Part shown: positions 46,426 through 58,555 of the stretch, in pieces
Layout of the letters: every line of letters starts with the position of its first letter
Position numbering within the stretch: the first letter of the stretch is position 1
Assembly (NCBI GenBank): GCA_946800325.1
Contig: OX326958.1
Span: 30,859,314-30,923,313 of the forward strand
Direction of reading: 5' to 3'
Length of the DNA: 64,000 nt
Source: Luzula sylvatica
Taxonomy: Eukaryota > Streptophyta > Magnoliopsida > Poales > Juncaceae
The notes under the pieces: model-generated
Database searches by the model: none
What the model saw: only the letters and a program-made list of their open reading frames with translations
What the model was told of the DNA's origin: nothing
Program-made: the position numbers and the translations under genes

Positions 46426-47685
46426 ATTTGTCTTGTTGGTTAAATTATGAATGTTTTTAATTGAAAATTAAAATATTATTGTAAGGTTGCAATTGGATCT
46501 AAGTTTTTTTTGGAAATTAAATTATTTTTTTTATATTTTACTCCCTATAGATCTGGGCCATTTTCTTATTTTACTTTTTTTTGGTACTGTGACTCCTTTG
46601 GAGAATAGTTTGAAATTGATTGTGACCTAGCAGCCAGCCATTTGGATTTTATCAGTAGAAAAGACTGAAAATTTTAGTAATTTTGAAACCATTGTGTGAT
46701 GTTAACACGTAACCAAAAGATTGTTAAATTTTTTAAATCGAATTCTCGATGGAAGAATAAGCGAGAAGGCTAATTTGGGGGGACATAAGATAGAAGTAGA
46801 ACCTTCCTTGTATAAGCTAATCCTTAGTTGATATGATTTCAATTTTTCAAATGAAAATCTTTGGTTGTATACTTTTGTGGAAAAACCTTACGGATATCAT
46901 AAATAAATAAATATTTTATTATTTGAGGCATTTTCTTTTGTGAAATTTAGTATACATGCTATATGTCTATGACCTTCTCAAACTCTTTATTTTCACTAAA
47001 AAAAAATACTTAATTAAGTACAAACAATTTGGTCCTTAATATTTTTTTATCATTATATTTATATTAAGATTTATACATTTAATGATTTGCACAAACTTAC
47101 ATGATTATTATGAGAAAAACAAAAATCTCAATGCAAATTCAATGATAAAAAAATATTAAGTATCAAATATTTGATACTTAGTTAACTATATTCAAGTGAA
47201 TATTGGGATCATTATAATCAATATTTTTTAGTTATTAAATTTGCATGATTAACGTTTTGTCGTGAATGTTTGAGTCAGATTCGTTCTCAATAATACAAAA
47301 AAAATACAACTCAAATTTACCTGCCCCAATTCTATGATCCCTTTATGGTGCCTTCCCAATAAACAAAAATTAACTTAATCAATAATGTATCTCAATAATT
47401 TGTTATCTCAATCATTGAATATATTACAAGTTCTTCAAAGAAAAATGGAAACATAACCGTGTTATTAAAATTAAGCTTAAAATGATATATCATATTCCAA
47501 GGGACCCATGAAGAATAAGAAATTGGTGGTCTATAGGGCTTGTTCCTTAACCACTAATAGCAATTTATTCCATCATTAATTCGTAAATTGATTGGTATAA
47601 CAAATCAAATAATTCCTCCAAGTTGGAATAATATCATATCCTTTTTCAATTATAAAGATGTGACAAAGAATATAAAAATAATTTA

Positions 47686-47693
<8 letters not shown>
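46426..47693. other. AT-rich intergenic region
   Basis: No gene or recognisable element; several A/T runs only. Confidence 0.5.

Positions 47694-47739
<46 letters not shown>
47694..47739. repeat. (TA)n microsatellite
   Basis: About 23 TA units directly against a MITE. A shorter TA run (47982-47996) lies at its other end. Confidence 0.95.
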
Positions 47740-47741
<2 letters not shown>

Positions 47742-47981
47742 GGGCTTCTATCATACACCCTTTTTCTTATGATACATCCATTTTCAAGGGTATTTTGAGT
47801 AATTATCCATTAATGAGTATTTAAGGTAAATTTTCAAGTGTATTTATCAACTAAATGTTTGGCTAAATAGGAATTATTTGTTGTTCATTTAAAAAATAAA
47901 TTTCCTAAAATATAAATTTTATGATACACCCTTTTAAATACCCAAAATGCCCTTTTAAAAGAGTGTATGATAGAACTCCCC
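47740..47981. mobile_element. Mutator-type MITE, 242 bp, copy 2 of the GGGGNNTTCTA family
   Basis: Ends GGGGGCTTCTATCATACACCC and GAGTGTATGATAGAACTCCCC are inverted repeats. It sits inside a TA repeat, so the target duplication reads as TA units. The interior, TTTTGAGTAATTATCCATTAA, matches copies 1 and 3. Confidence 0.85.
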
Positions 47982-47996
47982 TATATATATATATAT

Positions 47997-49444
47997 AAAT
48001 TCGTATTATTAAATTATTATCTAGAATATATATGTATTAAGATAATAAACCTCTACATAGGAAAAATAAAATGAACTTCTAAATAGAAAAATAAATGTTG
48101 GTAAGTGGTATTTGTCAAGTGACGTGCAATATAAATTTGCAAGGTGTATGCAAAGTAAATTGTGACTTGTGACTTGTGAGAGCTCCATTAGAGAGGGTAC
48201 GTTCGGACCACGAACTAAACACGTGTATTTTCATATCAATAATAAATTAATAAATTAACAGGTTCTGATATTCTACAATAATTTTTAAAATTATTTTAAG
48301 ATACTATTTATTTAGTGAAATAATCTTTGGGAATTTTCAAATAAAGTTAGTGAGATAAAATATCACTTGTCACTGATTCGTGTTTACATAATCACATATA
48401 TATAGATCATCGCTCAAAAATCTACGGGAGGCTGCTATCTTCCTAGTTCTTTAATATATTCGTCACTGCTTGTCACTGATTCGTGTTTATATGTAGGTAT
48501 AATTTTTTTTTTCACTAAATTTTTCATTGAATAATCGTTTAGTATGTAAGTGAAAAAAAAATGAACTCAAAAACGTCACTGAAATTGGCGATTTCAGTGT
48601 AATTATATGTCGATAGAATTTTTAACGAAAGCTACAACCATTTAAGCTATCAATGTAATTATTCATTTACGACATGAAAATAATAAGAAGCGAAGACGAA
48701 ATTGAATGAATGGAGTAAACTAGCTAGCTTGGACTACGTCAACGAGAACTATGGAAAGACCGATATCGACGGATCTCCCAAGAATTAGAACGGTCTTCTT
48801 ATTTTAATTGTCAATGTAACAATGACTAAACTTCGGATGTACAAAAGAATAAAATATTCAATAACCGGCAACTAAAACATACACTAATATGAAAGGATGT
48901 TAAATGCGATGAAAATTAGTTTCTAGTCACTATATTATATCTAGTAATGGTGTGATGTTTTAGAGAATTGGCTCATGTGTGGTTAGAATCATAATTTAAA
49001 TAACACTAATTGCATTAATATTCTCAAAATCACATTTCAAAACAGTGTTCATCGTTGTCCAAGTTTATTAGACTTATGTCATCTGGATCTAAATACTAGA
49101 AGGATCTAAACTGTATACTAGAGTATACAAGATATAATCTATTCAAAATCAATTTTGTATGTAAATAAGAAGATAAACATCAGGGATATATTATACAACA
49201 AGTATACATACACCGAATCATTCCACCGAAATAATCCCGACCATTTCTTTGCCATATAATTCAAATCGGTGGCATTTTTGTGGAATGGTTCGGGGATTTA
49301 TGTACTTTTTGATATACTATATGGATATTTTAGAGAAAATTATTATATTTTGGACAAGTTATATGAAATATATTTGAATATTTTAGATTATTTGAAAATG
49401 TTAAGTAAATATGATTTGCATTATTGAATATTCAAATTTTGATA
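47997..49444. other. AT-rich intergenic region
   Basis: Contains a direct repeat TGTCACTGATTCGTGTTTA at ~48368 and ~48473. No gene. Confidence 0.5.
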
Positions 49445-49453
49445 ATATTATAT

Positions 49454-49692
49454 GGGGAGTTCTATCATACACTCATTTTGTTTATGATACATCCATTTTC
49501 AAAGATATTTTGTGTAATTATCAATTAATGAGTATTTAAAGTAATTTTTCAAGTGTATTTATTAATAAATGATATGCTAAACAGGAAATTTAAATTGTTC
49601 ATGAAAAAAAAAATTATACAAAATATAATTTATGATACACCATTCTAAATACCCAAAATACTCTTTCGAAAGGGTGTGTGATAGAACTCACC
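49454..49692. mobile_element. Mutator-type MITE, 239 bp, copy 3 of the GGGGNNTTCTA family
   Basis: Ends GGGGAGTTCTATCATACACTC and GGGTGTGTGATAGAACTCACC; an exact 9 bp duplication ATATTATAT flanks it (49445-49453 and 49693-49701), which assigns the family to the Mutator-like class. Confidence 0.92.
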
Positions 49693-49701
49693 ATATTATA
49701 T

Positions 49702-50730
49702 ACTAATTTTTTTTGAAACTATTATTTTCTTTGAAAATCTTATGTCATCACTTATGTGGCAAGATATTTGTCATCTAATTATTTACGTGACAAAATCAAC
49801 TGAAGCATAATCAGTTAATATATGTAAGGATTATTTATGAACCAATATAATAAATAAAGGACTAAAATAGGGCTTACAAAAGTTAAGGGGTTAAAATTAC
49901 ACCAATTCGAGAGTTAAAGGGTCAAATTTAAATTTTTCTCACAAAAATAAATGTAGATTGAAGAGAAAGTATTGAAATTGATTAAATGTTAGATTGAAGA
50001 GAAAATATTCTAGAGGAGCAATGCCGATCTTAACTCAAAAACTTTTTTATATCCACTAAACACACTTGAAAACGAAGAGATAAGAGGACAAGTGCCGTAC
50101 GCTAGAGTGAAAATACGGAAGATTTAAGTGCGAAAATGACTAAAAGTAAATCGATATCAAGATCAAATAATTAAATATCTTGTTTGGTTTAGAAAGACAC
50201 TAATAATAGAGATTTCTCACCAAATTCATTGGTCATTTTTGTCTTCAAATCTTTGAAGTTCATGGCGATGAAAGATTTGTTCTAATTTTCCTTTTCCTTT
50301 TGTTCTTTTGTGTGATGATAATCCGTACAGATAATGAACTTGTGTCATAAGTTAATAAACAACTCTGCATAATCTAACAGTCAAGGGAGGGGCAATTTTG
50401 GAAGAGGTGACACCCCCTCCACTCTTGAACAGACAATGAAAATTCCACAAATTTAATTGCTTTTACATATTGGCATATAAATGTACATAACACAAAAATA
50501 TTAATCTTCCTAATTAATATTATTTACTGATAATCAATTTCAAGCTTGAATTTTCTGTATATATAGAAATATATAGTTGGCTATAAATATGAATCATCAA
50601 GTTCCCTATATGCTAGGTGTAACGAATATGATGTATTGTGTTGGGAAAATTAAACAAAAATCCTAATTTCTTTGAATATTATGAAAATCAAACCGATATT
50701 TTTGATAAATTAAGATTGAATGTCAAAACT
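49702..50730. other. AT-rich intergenic region
   Basis: No gene, RNA or element ends recognised. Confidence 0.5.
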
Positions 50731-50850
50731 TGCTAGCGCGAGCGGTTAGTCACCCTCACAAACCTCGAAGAGATCATGAGTTCAAAATCTGGCGAAATCA
50801 GTTTCTAAAAAATAGACGAGGAAAAAAGGAGTCCATCTTATATAAATCGA
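50731..50850 (+). mobile_element. Second tRNA-derived SINE family (decayed)
   Basis: Box A TAGCGCGAGCGG (50734-50745) and a box B-like GAGTTCAAAATCT (50779-50791) are spaced as in tRNA-derived SINEs. Its sequence differs from the family at 51008. Tail and target duplication were not resolved. Confidence 0.6.
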
Positions 50851-51007
50851 AAAAGAAATTCAGATTGAATTCTTGTAAGATAGTCAGATGGGAGTAATTT
50901 CGTTTACTTAAAATCAAATGTTATGTGGTTATGTGGAACATGATACGGAATTGAAATTCTAGATATAACATAACAAATGGACATCCAAAATAATGAATCA
51001 AGTAAAT

Positions 51008-51137
51008 AGATCCATAACCTAGTTGGTTGAATGTGAGACATAAAAAATCCTATGTTGTGAGAGGTTGTGGGTTTGATTCCCATTGACATCAATGGATGGA
51101 GGTCATATGAGCCTTCTCAATTTATTATCAAAAATAA
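51008..51137 (+). mobile_element. tRNA-derived SINE, 130 bp, best-preserved copy
   Basis: Box A TAACCTAGTTGG (51015-51026) fits TRGCNNAGTNGG closely, and box B is GGTTTGATTCC (51070-51080). The tail reads CTCAATTTATTATC then an A-rich end. It is flanked by a 21 bp duplication with one mismatch (50987-51007 and 51138-51158). Confidence 0.92.
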
Positions 51138-51449
51138 AAAATAATGAATCAAATAAATGATTAAAACTAAGAGTTGAACTTTTAAAGGAAACAAAGAAAT
51201 AATTTGTGAATTATTATAATTTTGATAAAAATGGAACACAATATCTTTAAAAATCGTTTTCAATATGTTTGAAATTATACAAAATAAATATTTTGAAATT
51301 ATGCAAAATAATCATTTTAGTAATATTATTCATGTATGTAGATTCAATTAAAACGAAAATTTCGAAAATTATGCAATATTAATTATTAAAATTTATAATA
51401 AAATTATGCTCATCACAATATAAATTTAAAAACTCAAATCATTGTCAAT

Positions 51450-51535
51450 GACTTCATAATCCAGTTGTTTGAGTTTGACACGAAAAATCATATGTTAAAA
51501 CTGTTATGAGTTCAAGTTTCATTGACATCATATAC
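51450..51535 (+). mobile_element. Decayed SINE copy
   Basis: CATAATCCAGTTGTTTGAGTTTGACACGAAAAATCATATG then ATGAGTTCAAGTTTCATTGAC follows the same order as the SINE at 51008 with many substitutions. No target duplication seen. Confidence 0.6.
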
Positions 51536-51540
51536 AAAAT

Positions 51541-51922
51541 GTCAAATTTTATGTACTCCTACAAAACTCTACAATTTCACGTATACTTGTAAAACGTGAA
51601 ATATCATGAATACCCTACAAAATTATTATAATTTCATGAATGTTTTTTTTTTGTTAAATTTATGTTAACTATCCGTTAAGATTACTGTTAATTTTTGTTT
51701 TTTCGATTTTACGCCCGTGTAAATAAGGAATAAAATTTATGTAGAAAAAATCGAAAAAACACAAATTAGCGATAGTTTTAAGGGAGAGTTAACCGAAATC
51801 TAACAGAAAAATATTCATGAAATTTTAGTAGTTTTGTAGGAATATTCATGACATTTATTTCACGTTTTGCAGGGTATACGTGAAATTGTGGGGTTTTGTA
51901 AGGATATATATGAAATTTGGCC
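51541..51922. mobile_element. Inverted-repeat element, ~380 bp
   Basis: The left arm has CTACAATTTCACGTATAC and AAAACGTGAAATATCATGAATACCC. The right arm, reverse-complemented, has CCACAATTTCACGTATACCC and AAAACGTGAAATAAATGTCATGAATA. Arms are ~120 bp and the centre is AT-rich. The flanks ATACAAAAT and TATAAAAAT are only loosely similar. Confidence 0.7.
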
Positions 51923-52054
51923 TATAAAAATACATTATAATGATCACGACTCGTGATCTACTATTCTACCCAAAAAAAAACTCAAATTATTAAAAATACT
52001 TACAAATTTTTTGAATAATTTTAGATATAAAGTTAAGTTACTTCGGATAATTTT

Positions 52055-52194
52055 TTCTTTTTAAGAATAAATGGAGAAGGTTCGTTTGTCCTCCATCTAT
52101 TGACGTTAATTGATTTTGAACCCACAATCTCACACAACTTATGTTTTTTTTTTGTGTTACATGCTCAACCAACTGGGTTATGGACCCATTGACC
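52055..52194 (-). mobile_element. tRNA-derived SINE, minus strand, with intact target duplication
   Basis: On the minus strand: GGGTCCATAACCCAGTTGG with box A TAACCCAGTTGG, then box B-like GGTTCAAAATC (52122-52112) and an A-rich tail. It is flanked by an exact 15 bp duplication ACTTCGGATAATTTT (52040-52054 and 52195-52209). Confidence 0.92.
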
Positions 52195-52209
52195 ACTTCG
52201 GATAATTTT

Positions 52210-54176
52210 ATATACCAAATAAATTGTTATAGCCAAACAAATATTTTATCAAGACAAATATGTCAGTTATTTAATATTTATTTAAACAAATATTTTCTAA
52301 AATTAATTTTTTTTATATTCATCTCATAATATAAAAGACATATTCAATAATATAGAGGGTTTTCCATAATATTTAGAAAAAATGACAAAATTAGGATTTC
52401 TTTTATCTTCTTTTTCTAGTAGTTTTATGCTGGCACTTGTGATTCTGTGAATATCCAACGATTTATGGCTTGCGAAATTATACTTTGCCATCATATTTTA
52501 ACAAAAAAGTCTGGATGACACCACCTTCTCTAATTAATCCACTTAATTAACATATCTAAGCTAAGATGAGAGGTGTACTTTTCAAAGAGTAATTAACACT
52601 CATTTGGATTAATATTCATAAAATTAACATCTATCTGAATTGACAATTTCTAATTAATATTTAAAAATTATTAATTCAATTGTTCTTGTTAATTATCATG
52701 TTAATTAAATAGATTAATTAGAGAAGATGATGTCATCGAGATTTTTTTAGTGGAAATATGCTGGCACCATATATGCCCTCCAATAAAGAATTTATAATAC
52801 CAAATATTTGAAACTTACTTAGACCATTCTTTTTTCATTACTTACTTAGACCATTCTTTTTTCATTATGGAATATTATAAGAACAAATTAGAGATTTTTT
52901 TTCCAAAAAACATAAAAAAAAAAAACAATTAAACAATAAGTAAGAAAAATAATACGTAATAAGTTAATAAAATAATAATAATAACATTTGTAACATTAGA
53001 TGTTTTATTTGAATATTTTATGAAACTATAAACAAAGACAGAAATTAAACTGGTTGACCTAGGATGGAATATCCAATTAACTTAATATCAAGTCTCATTT
53101 ATTCAAAAATATTAAAATAATAAAATCAAGTCTCATTTGTATGACTTGGACTTGTACAAACCTAGCAGGCCAATTGTAAAGAAAATGATATATACACATA
53201 TCTATGCGTTTCACGTTTATAATATTATTTACGTTTATTAAAAAAAAAACGTCATTTATTATTGATGCGTTTCACGTTTATTTTTTACCTATTCATGCGT
53301 CTTTTAATTAATTATTATTGGCCTAATACTCATTTTGCATTTTGTAAAAAAAATAAAAATATAAATAAAAAATAAACAAAAAATGTGTACCTGTTTTTTT
53401 TATTATTAAATAAATTGAATTTATATTTTAAAAACTACATGTTATGTGTTTCTGCGATGTCCACCATCAATAAAATTTATGTATTTTAAAATTAACTGAA
53501 ATTCATAAGGCACATCTTCATCATTTAAGACCAAAACTAATTCTAGATCCTAATAATCCAATAAAATCTAGTAATATTTAATGCGATAAGATACACGTAA
53601 CCAAATTTTTGGACGTCAACATTGCTACATTTATGACACTACGACACATAGCAAAGATAATCCACCAATATTGTATTTTTTTTTTTTTTTAGATAATCCG
53701 TCAACATTGTTGTACAAATCAAATATGTGATGAGGAAATATTGCAGGTAATTCTTGTTGCCAATTTATTTAATGAAACATATAAAACAAGATATATTATT
53801 ATTGAAAATAATAATAACAAACATACAATAAATATATTGCCATTTGAAATATAGAATGAACAAGTAAAATATTTAGTGAAGAAATTAAACATATATATTA
53901 TTCAAAAGATTAATAAAGGTAAACAAGGTACATTGATATTCAAAAGTATATTATATATAAAAATATATACCAAATAAATAAAATATCTATTTATCTAAAA
54001 AAATCCAGACAAGTAAAATAAAGTATCTATTATTTTTTTTTTATTTACTCTGTTTTTATGCTAGAACTAGATTGAATTGTTCTATGAAATTTAAAAGAAG
54101 GCAAACAATATTAAAAAAGAAAAGAAAAAACCATTGGAGACCTCGGCCAGCCAAATTTTCTTGCATATTTTTTTGC
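52210..54176. other. AT-rich intergenic region
   Basis: Contains an inverted-repeat stretch at ~52510-52750 (GATGACACCACCTTCTCTAATTAATC mirrored by GATTAATTAGAGAAGATGATGTCATC), probably an old MITE, and a local duplication of ACTTACTTAGACCATTC..TTTTTTCATTA at ~52816. No gene. Confidence 0.5.
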
Positions 54177-56078
54177 GGGAGATTTTGATATGTAGACCAA
54201 ATAAGTTTTCAAATACCTAAAATAGACAACAAAGTTCGGAAATTTGGAAAATAACACTCTCGACTTTTGAAAAGTCGAGAGCATTAAAAATGCTCGACCT
54301 TTCAAAAGTCGAGCGATTTCTTCCTTCGATTTCTTCCTTTCTTCTCCATTTCCTGTGTATATGTAATAAATCTCTCGACTTTTCAAAAGTCGAGAGATTG
54401 ATTTTGAATTCAAAATATGATATATTTCCCCAGATTTTACCATATTTGTACTATTATATTTAATTAACGTGATAATTAGAACATATAATTAAATATTCAG
54501 TAAAATTTATTCGAATTTATGAATTTAAATAATTATTAATTATGGATTATGTTAACGGCTAACGTGTACTAATTATCATTTTTTTTCAAAAGTCGAGGTT
54601 GATTTTAATTCGAAATATGATATATTTCCCCAGATTTTACCGTAACATCTCTATGTTCTAATTAGTATATTTAATGAAAATGATAACCAGTACATGTTAG
54701 CTATTAACTTAATCCATAATTAATAATTATTCAAATTCATAAATTCGAATAAATTTTACTGAATATTTAATTATATATCTTAATTATCGATATAATTGGA
54801 CGTAATAACTAAATAATGGAGAATTCGGCAGGTACATCTTGGGGTGGAATAATTTTTTTAATTTTTTTTCAAAAGTGGTGTCAGAATATTAAAAAAAAAA
54901 AAATTAAACCCCTCCAAGATGTATCTGCCGAATTCTCCATTATTTAGTTATTACGTCCAATTATATCGATAATTAAGATATATAATTAAATATTCGGTAA
55001 AATTAATTCGAATTTATGAATTTAAAAAATAATTAATTATGGATTAAGTTAACGGCTAACGTGTACTAATTATCATTTTTTTTCAAAAGTCGAGGTTGAT
55101 TTTAATTCGAAATATGATATATTTCCCCAGATTTTACCGTAACATCTCTATGTTCTAATTAGTATATTTAATGAAAATGATAACCAGTACATGTTAGCTG
55201 TTAACTTAATCCATAATTAATAATTATTCAAATTCATAAATTCGATTAAATTTTACTGAATATTTAATTATATATCTTAATTATCGATATAATTGGACGT
55301 AATAACTAAATAATGGAGAATTCGGCAGGTACATCTTGGAGGTGTTTAATTTTTTGTTTTTTTCATATCTGACACCTGACACCACGTTTGAAAAAAAAAA
55401 AAAATTATTCCACCCCAAGATGTACCTGCCGAATTCTTCATTATTTAGTTATTACGTCCAATTATATCGATAATTAAGCTATATAATTAAATATTCAGTA
55501 AAATTTATTCGAATTTATGAATTTGAATAATTATTAATTATGGATTAAGTTAACAGCTAACATGTACTGGTTATCATTTTCATTAAATATATTAATTAGA
55601 ACATAGAGATGTTACGGTAAAATCTGGGGAAATATATCATATTTCGAATTAAAATCAACCTCGACTTTTGAAAAAAAATTATAATTAGTACACGTTAGCC
55701 GTTAACTTAATCCATAATTAATAATTATTTAAATTCATAAATTCGAATAAATTTTACTGAATATTTAATTATATGTTCTAATTATCACGTTAATTAAATA
55801 TAATAGTACAAATATGGTAAAATCTGGGGAAATATATCATATTTTGAATTCAAAATCATTCTCTCGACTTTTGAAAAGTCGAGAGATTTATTACATATAC
55901 ACAGGAAATGGAGAAGAAAGGAAGAAATCGAAGGAAGAAATCGCTCGACTTTTGAAAGGTCGAGCATTTTTAATGCTCTCGACTTTTCAAAAGTCGAGTG
56001 TTATTTTCCAAATTTCCGAACTTTGTTGTTTATTTTAGGTATTTGAAAACTTATTTGGTCTACATATCAAAATCTCCC
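54177..56078. mobile_element. 1.9 kb nested palindromic (foldback) element
   Basis: Outer ends GGGAGATTTTGATATGTAG and CTACATATCAAAATCTCCC are perfect inverted repeats. The outer arms (54177-~54595 and ~55675-56078) match almost base for base and carry short hairpins of CTCTCGACTTTT/AAAAGTCGAGAG. Between them a ~490 bp unit (GGTTGATTTTAATTCGAAAT to AATTCGGCAGGTACATCTTGG and its inverted partner) occurs twice, each with its own inverted repeat centred near ~54870 and ~55380. No coding frame and no clear target duplication. The terminal GGGAGATTTT resembles the Mutator-like ends at 27381. Confidence 0.85.
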
Positions 56079-56443
56079 TAAAAAAAATATTTGACTACTA
56101 AAAAAAATATTTGACTACCAAATTTTTTTTTTTTTTTTTTTTAAAACGAAACATCTAGGGTAGGTAGAAATAAAAGATAACAATAATTTACCGCCCTCAT
56201 GACTCATAATCATAATAAATAAATTTATTTGCATGTAACATTCAATAATATCAATAATAGATTATCATAATAGTAAAATTATGTGATAAAATTAATTTTT
56301 AAATTAGCAGGGGTCTGGATATAAAGTAGAATTAAATAGTAAATAAATACAATCATTACTCTGTATTAATGACTGTTTGAATTGTGTAAGAAGAGCATTT
56401 AATTATTCATTTCAAAAATCTCCTCCGCGTGTCCGCCGTGTCC
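56079..56443. other. AT-rich intergenic region
   Basis: Includes a TATTTGACTAC(T/C)AAA duplication at ~56089 and ~56108 and a T-run. No gene. Confidence 0.5.
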
Positions 56444-56451
56444 ATCCAATG

Positions 56452-57093
56452 TAGGGATGTCAATGGGTTGGGTAATACCCGTGCCCGACGGGTACCCGAT
56501 CCGGACGGGTCGGGTAATACCCGACTAAACTTACCCGCGGGTCGGGTATTACCCGATTAAAAAATATCCGGCTCGAGACGGGTAGGATATGGGTGAGGCC
56601 ACACCCGACCCGCGGGTATACCGACCCGAACCATACTCTTAATAAATCTCATTATATTAATATTTTTGTTGATTTCTTATTTATTTTAATCTATGTTTTC
56701 TATTAATTTTTTATTATACAACTAATTTTTTATTTATTTAGTAAATAAACTAAAATAAATAATTTTCTCGATTTATGTTTATTTTATTTTGTTTTTACTG
56801 TCATTTTATGTTTCTGCTAATTTTAGTTTTATTATACAACCCGCTATATGAATCTATAATGTTATTTTGATTTGAAAAAAAAATATATTTTGTTCGTATA
56901 TTTTAATATTTTTGTATATGTATAGGTGTGGGTAAAATTTCCCGTGGATAATCCGAATACCCGCGGGTACTAAACGGGGCGGGTAAAATTACCCGTTTAC
57001 TTGACGGGTCGGGTATGGATATTACCCGATTAAGATGGGTAAGGGTATGGGTGAGCCTATACCCGACCCAAATCCGACCCATTGACATCCCTA
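56452..57093. mobile_element. Non-autonomous hAT element, 642 bp
   Basis: Ends TAGGGATGTCAATGGGT and ACCCATTGACATCCCTA are perfect 17 bp inverted repeats. It is flanked by an exact 8 bp duplication ATCCAATG (56444-56451 and 57094-57101). Subterminal ACCCG/CGGGT repeats fill ~140 bp at each side, with an AT-rich centre. Confidence 0.96.
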
Positions 57094-57204
57094 ATCCAAT
57101 GATCCTCTTCACTTTTCCGCTCATACCCTTCCAAAAGGTTCAATTTACGCTCTTACTCTCGAATGGAAAACAAATATGGTAATAAATTCATTCTGGAAAA
57201 GGAA

Positions 57205-57464
57205 ATTGGAAATATTTATAAATAGAAGTTATGTGAGGGTTTGAATGTAAAAAAGGAAAGAATTAGGCATTTCCATGCGTATATATCCCCTCTTTGTATT
57301 TGTAGTCTCTTCCACCACATTTTCTCTTCAATTCTACTCTCTCTCTCTCGTCCATTCTCTCCTCTCTCTTTCTCTCTCTCTAATCGGGCACTATATACAC
57401 TATTCTTCTAATTCTTCTTCACTCTGTAGTGATTTCTTTCTAATCTATCACAGATCTTCAGGTA
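57205..57464 (+). promoter_or_regulatory. Possible promoter and 5' leader of the LRR gene
   Basis: TTTATAAATAG at ~57216 could be a TATA box. A pyrimidine-rich leader-like stretch follows (57290-57460), ending ATCTTCAG|GTACGATTC, a good splice donor. A leader intron to TTTTTCAG at ~58220 would join it to the LRR gene 5' region. Alternatively the gene starts from the pyrimidine-rich stretch at 58.3 kb. No transcript data to decide. Confidence 0.35.
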
Positions 57465-58555
57465 CGATTCTTTTTCTAATTTTATTTTCGTAATTTTTTA
57501 ATCGTTGCATTTATGGAGAAAAATACGAACTAACGAACATGCAAAATTGCGGTTTCTTTTATTTTGTGTTTTCCTTGCCGTCACGTGGGTTTTGTTTTCT
57601 GAAAAGAGGGGAGTCGAAAGTTGTGTTCTTTTTAAAATCTTCTTGGCTGGAAAAAAAAGTATTTTTTGGTTCACACTTTTGTGGAATTCCTATTTTCGTG
57701 TGTAAATTGGTTAGATTTTATTAATAAGATTTGGTTGAAGTAATGCTAGATTGATTTCGATTGAAATTCTCTCTTCCAACTGTACTTTTAGATCCTTTTA
57801 GGTTCGGTTGTAATTCAATGCAATTTAATTGGGTAATTATTTTGTTACTGTTCTTTGTTCATGCAGCACGAAAAGGCTGAAATCTATGCTAAATTCTGTC
57901 ATCTGTGCAAGATTAGACTTTATGATCCATATACAATTTTTTATGTACTTATAGATTTTGTTTAAGGGTGGAAAATCTCCAACCCTTAATTAACTTCTTT
58001 TATATATTTTCTAAACAATTTGAATTCCCCTGCTTTGACTTTAAAAATCAACAAATAATACAAAAAATACAAGGTTTGGTAGAGAAAGTAACGCTCTTTT
58101 TCCATTGGCTTTCACATCCACATCAAAAATTTAAGAATCAAATTCTCTATAATTCACACAACTTGAGTGGGGGGCAGAATTAAATTCTGATGATATTTTC
58201 GTAATTTCCATATTTTTCAGGGCTAAATCGTCAAAACGGGTCCAATCAGGGTCTCGGTTCACACCAAAAATCGCCTCGATTCACTCTGGCAGTCTCTCTG
58301 GCGTCTAATTACTCTCGCACCTTGACCAAGGTGTGGGCCTATTATGCTTGCTTTCTCCTCTCCATTCCATCCGTTACTCTTCCTCTCCATTCGCCTCTCT
58401 TTCGAACCCTTCCAATAGACAACGGCTAACCATACTTAAATTAATTAATTCTCTCATTAATTTTGCATTTACTTAACAAATATCTAACTTCTCACAAAGA
58501 AAACGAGAATTTCAAAAAAAGAAATTAGGGTTTTGAAATTTGAATTAATTCAAAA
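57465..58555. other. Possible leader intron and proximal LRR upstream region
   Basis: T-rich, intron-like sequence to ~58220, then ~330 bp of less AT-rich sequence with CTCTCCATTC repeats before the ATG. Short frames in it start from unconvincing contexts and match nothing known. Confidence 0.35.

Noticed and set aside
57505..57724. Small hydrophobic proteins of 61-66 residues
   Set aside because: They sit in probable leader-intron sequence, overlap in different frames and match nothing known.
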